Positions 6,589 to 8,242 of a stretch of DNA of 8,242 nt are shown here, one piece after another (position 1 is the first letter of the stretch; each line of letters begins with the position of its first letter). Origin of the DNA: CAZOHN01 sp964579325 (GTDB lineage: Bacteria; Pseudomonadota; Alphaproteobacteria; Rhodobacterales; Rhodobacteraceae); contig CAZOHN010000161.1 in NCBI GenBank assembly GCA_964579325.1, forward strand, positions 1-8,242. The letters are read 5' to 3'. The notes below the pieces were generated by a model. The model ran no database searches, was not told the origin of the DNA, and worked only from the letters and a program-made list of their open reading frames with translations. Position numbers and translations under genes: made by a program.

Positions 6589-6611
6589 GTTTCATGACGC
6601 GGCAGTGAAAC
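6589..6611 (-). promoter_or_regulatory. Candidate operator upstream of phnF (GTTTCA-N11-TGAAAC)
   Basis: A perfect 6-bp inverted repeat with an 11-bp spacer, GTTTCA (6611-6606) and TGAAAC (6594-6589), lies in the 108-bp gap between the hexapeptide transferase gene and phnF. Its symmetry and position fit a site for a dimeric regulator such as PhnF. The same bases also form a weak tandem match to the PhoB box: GTTTCAC and GCGTCAT spaced 11 bp apart against the consensus CTGTCAT (4/7 and 5/7). Either reading would make sense for phosphate-starvation or phosphonate control. No clear -35/-10 pair was seen. The assignment is inference from pattern only. Confidence 0.35.
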
Positions 6612-6643
6612 TCTCGCGAAGCCTGTGGCGCAGTATCCGGCTC

Positions 6644-7270
6644 CTAGGCCGCTTGGCCCGCGCCGCCGTAGGCCTCGATGAAGGCGTCGATGTCGAGACG
6701 GCGGATATCCGACAGCCGTGCGCGCAGGATTTCGTGCGGCCAGTCCCACCACGCCATCGCCTGGAGCGCTTCGGCTTGCCCTTCGGTGAAGCGCCGGCGG
6801 ATCAGACGCGCGGGAACGCCCCCCACGATGGTGTAGGGTGCCACGTCCTTCGACACGACCGCCCCCGCCCCGATCACCGCGCCGTCGCCGACCGTCACGC
6901 CCGGCAGGATCGTGACCCCATGACCGATCCAGACGTCGTTGCCGATGGTCACCCAGTGGTCGCGGCGCCAGGCGAAGAACTCTTCGTCATCCTCGCCAAG
7001 GCCATACTGCGCGGCACGATAGGTGAAATGGTGCTGGCTCGCCCGCCACGTTGCATGGTTGCCGGGGTTGATCCGCGCGCTCTCGGCAATCGAGCAGAAC
7101 TTGCCGATGGTCGACCAGACGACGTTGCCGCCCTTCACGATATAGGAGTAGTCGCCGAACGCGACCTCGCGCATCGAGACGTGGGCGTAGACCTCGGTCC
7201 ACTTGCCCAGCGTGCAGTCAACGAGAGTGGCCGTCTCGTGGATCGTCGGGGCTTCGGAGAGCTTCTTCAT
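6644..7270 (-). CDS. Hexapeptide-repeat (left-handed beta-helix) acyltransferase of phosphonate clusters
   Basis: A 208-residue protein of the xenobiotic/VatD-like acetyltransferase group, matching what is known as the phosphonate-metabolism hexapeptide transferase family (TIGR03308, from memory). It has imperfect hexapeptide repeats at about 8-65 (for example VVWSTIGKFCSIAESARI) and 107-143 (IGNDVWIGHGVTILPGVTVG), with the loop FTYRAAQYGLGEDDEEFF between them. H72 in NPGNHATW is the likely catalytic histidine, and GGVPARLIRRRF at 150-161 closes the coil before a helical tail. The substrate is unknown; in function it may stand in for the unrelated aminoalkylphosphonate acetyltransferase PhnO. 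It starts 13 bp after the transglutaminase-like gene with only a weak purine-rich ribosome binding site, and is followed by the 108-bp gap before phnF. Confidence 0.88.
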   Translation of the reverse strand: MKKLSEAPTIHETATLVDCTLGKWTEVYAHVSMREVAFGDYSYIVKGGNVVWSTIGKFCSIAESARINPGNHATWRASQHHFTYRAAQYGLGEDDEEFFAWRRDHWVTIGNDVWIGHGVTILPGVTVGDGAVIGAGAVVSKDVAPYTIVGGVPARLIRRRFTEGQAEALQAMAWWDWPHEILRARLSDIRRLDIDAFIEAYGGAGQAA

Positions 7271-7283
7271 TGAGTTCTTTCAG

Positions 7284-8102
7284 TCAGGCGATTGCAGGGC
7301 TCAGGCAACGGATGCGTTTCGTCTCAAAACGGACCGGCTCGCCGCTCCGCATCGTCATCGGCTCGACCAGCAGCTTCAGGTCGGCAAAGCCGATCTCGGG
7401 CTGGCAGAGCGCCGTCGAATGGCCCACGGGCAGCCGAAAGCCGCCCTTGGGGTTGAGCCCGGGCCCCACATCGCGCCGCCCGATCTGCAGGAAGTGCGAG
7501 ATGTCCCATTCCTGCGTCTGCCCGCCAATGCGGGTGACTGCCCAGCAATGCCCGCTGGTGCACGCCCCGACCTCGGGGAAGAAGTAGCCGACCACATAGC
7601 CCGCCTCGATCCCGGCGGCGCGGAGCGAGGCGAGGAAGTAGGTGTGGATATCGACGCAGGAGCCTTCGGTCAGGCCGCAGGCGAGATGCGGCACATGGTC
7701 GAAACCGTCGGTGAATTTCTGCTCGGGGTGACCATAGTCGAACCGGTCGGCCACGGAGCGGGCAATTCTCGTGGCGCGGGCGAGATCGTCGCCCTCGCCC
7801 GCGAGCGCCCGTGCCTCGGCCTCCAGTTCGGGAGCCGCGCGGGTATAGCGCGACGGGGCGGGATGGAAGATTGCCTCCGGATAGCTGCCCGGCCGATCTT
7901 CAAAGGCGTAGCGAAAGGTGACTTCGGCCGCCTCGGGGTCCACGAGCAGGATCTCCTGCCCCGATGTGGGCTCGACCAGACGGCGCAGCGCGCCGCCCTC
8001 GACGGTGCAGCCGCCGCATTTCGCCTGCGGTGACGAGATGCCTGCCGGGGCGAAGATGTGCCCTTCGCTGCCCGGAACGGTGACTTCCAGCCTGTAGCCC
8101 AT
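7284..8102 (-). CDS. Transglutaminase-like cysteine enzyme within the phn cluster
   Basis: A 272-residue protein with the transglutaminase-like (papain-fold) core. The catalytic triad is readable in order: C149 in GSCVDIHTYF, H185 in SGHCWAV, and D200 in EWDISHF. Bacterial members of this superfamily are usually peptidases, amidases or uncharacterised. The N-terminal 90 residues look beta-rich, as in other stand-alone bacterial members, and include a CGGC pair (C29, C32). No signal peptide or membrane segment is seen, so it should be cytoplasmic. Eight cysteines is high for a protein of this length. Its ATG shares one base with the phnE stop (TGATG), and AAGGAG lies 8 bp upstream, so it is co-translated with the transporter. 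It is not part of the classical C-P lyase set, and its substrate cannot be predicted. Confidence 0.85.
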   Translation of the reverse strand: MGYRLEVTVPGSEGHIFAPAGISSPQAKCGGCTVEGGALRRLVEPTSGQEILLVDPEAAEVTFRYAFEDRPGSYPEAIFHPAPSRYTRAAPELEAEARALAGEGDDLARATRIARSVADRFDYGHPEQKFTDGFDHVPHLACGLTEGSCVDIHTYFLASLRAAGIEAGYVVGYFFPEVGACTSGHCWAVTRIGGQTQEWDISHFLQIGRRDVGPGLNPKGGFRLPVGHSTALCQPEIGFADLKLLVEPMTMRSGEPVRFETKRIRCLSPAIA

Positions 8103-8242
8103 CAGCGTGCTCCTTCCCAGGTCCCGATGAACCGGGTGCGGATGAGGCCCGACAGCCAGTCGATCAGGTAGACCATCGCGATGATCAGGAAGATGATCGA
8201 CCAGGCCTCGTCCCAGCGGTAGGCGCTGATCCGGTCCGACAG
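8102..8242 (-). CDS. phnE: PhnE, phosphonate ABC transporter permease (C-terminal end only)
   Basis: The last 46 codons of a gene that enters from the right edge. The translation contains YRWDEAWSIIFLIIAMVY followed by LIDWLSGLIRTRFIG: one hydrophobic membrane segment followed by the short basic, cytoplasmic tail typical of PhnE permeases (D-x-L-S-x-x-I/L-R pattern). By analogy with known clusters, phnC and phnD are expected beyond the window edge. The stop codon overlaps the start of the transglutaminase-like gene by one base. Identification rests on a short tail plus context. Confidence 0.8.
   Translation of the reverse strand: MSDRISAYRWDEAWSIIFLIIAMVYLIDWLSGLIRTRFIGTWEGAR

Noticed and set aside
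6404..7273. Plus-strand open frame of 289 codons opposite phnF and the hexapeptide transferase
   Set aside because: Both opposite genes have strong family motifs and good starts; this frame has none.

Overview
The window reads as high-GC alphaproteobacterial chromosome, most likely Rhodobacterales. The reasons are the strong preference for G or C at third codon positions and the presence of a PhnF-type regulator and a hexapeptide transferase next to C-P lyase genes. The organism call is an inference; no rRNA or other phylogenetic marker is present.

Nearly the whole window is one minus-strand gene cluster related to the phosphonate / carbon-phosphorus (C-P) lyase (phn) system. Read in the direction of transcription, from high to low coordinates, it contains: the C-terminal end of a PhnE phosphonate ABC permease (8102-8242, partial); a transglutaminase-like cysteine enzyme (7284-8102); a left-handed beta-helix (hexapeptide) acyltransferase of the phosphonate-associated type (6644-7270); a 108-bp gap with candidate operator sequences; the GntR/UTRA regulator phnF (5804-6535); then phnG, phnH, phnI, phnJ, phnK, phnL and phnM, ending at 165. 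From phnF to phnM every junction overlaps or is separated by 7 bp or less, so this part is almost certainly one translationally coupled operon. At the left edge, 13 codons of a convergent plus-strand gene end at 44, and a 120-bp spacer follows.

In the canonical pathway PhnG-H-I-L load a phosphonate onto the ribose of ATP, PhnM removes pyrophosphate, and the radical-SAM protein PhnJ, bound to PhnG-H-I and PhnK, cleaves the C-P bond. Here PhnM and the ABC proteins PhnK and PhnL keep their key motifs. PhnJ is full length and keeps its radical glycine, but three of the four cysteines that hold the iron-sulfur cluster and do the chemistry are missing. PhnG and PhnI also depart from the classical sequences in conserved stretches. 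The cluster therefore looks like a divergent C-P-lyase-like complex that either does different chemistry, relies on a second PhnJ elsewhere, or is decaying. The transglutaminase-like gene in the cluster is a second unusual element. phnN, phnO and phnP are not in the window.

No rRNA, tRNA, CRISPR array, insertion sequence or long repeat was seen. Statements about E. coli Phn residues are from memory, not from an alignment run here.
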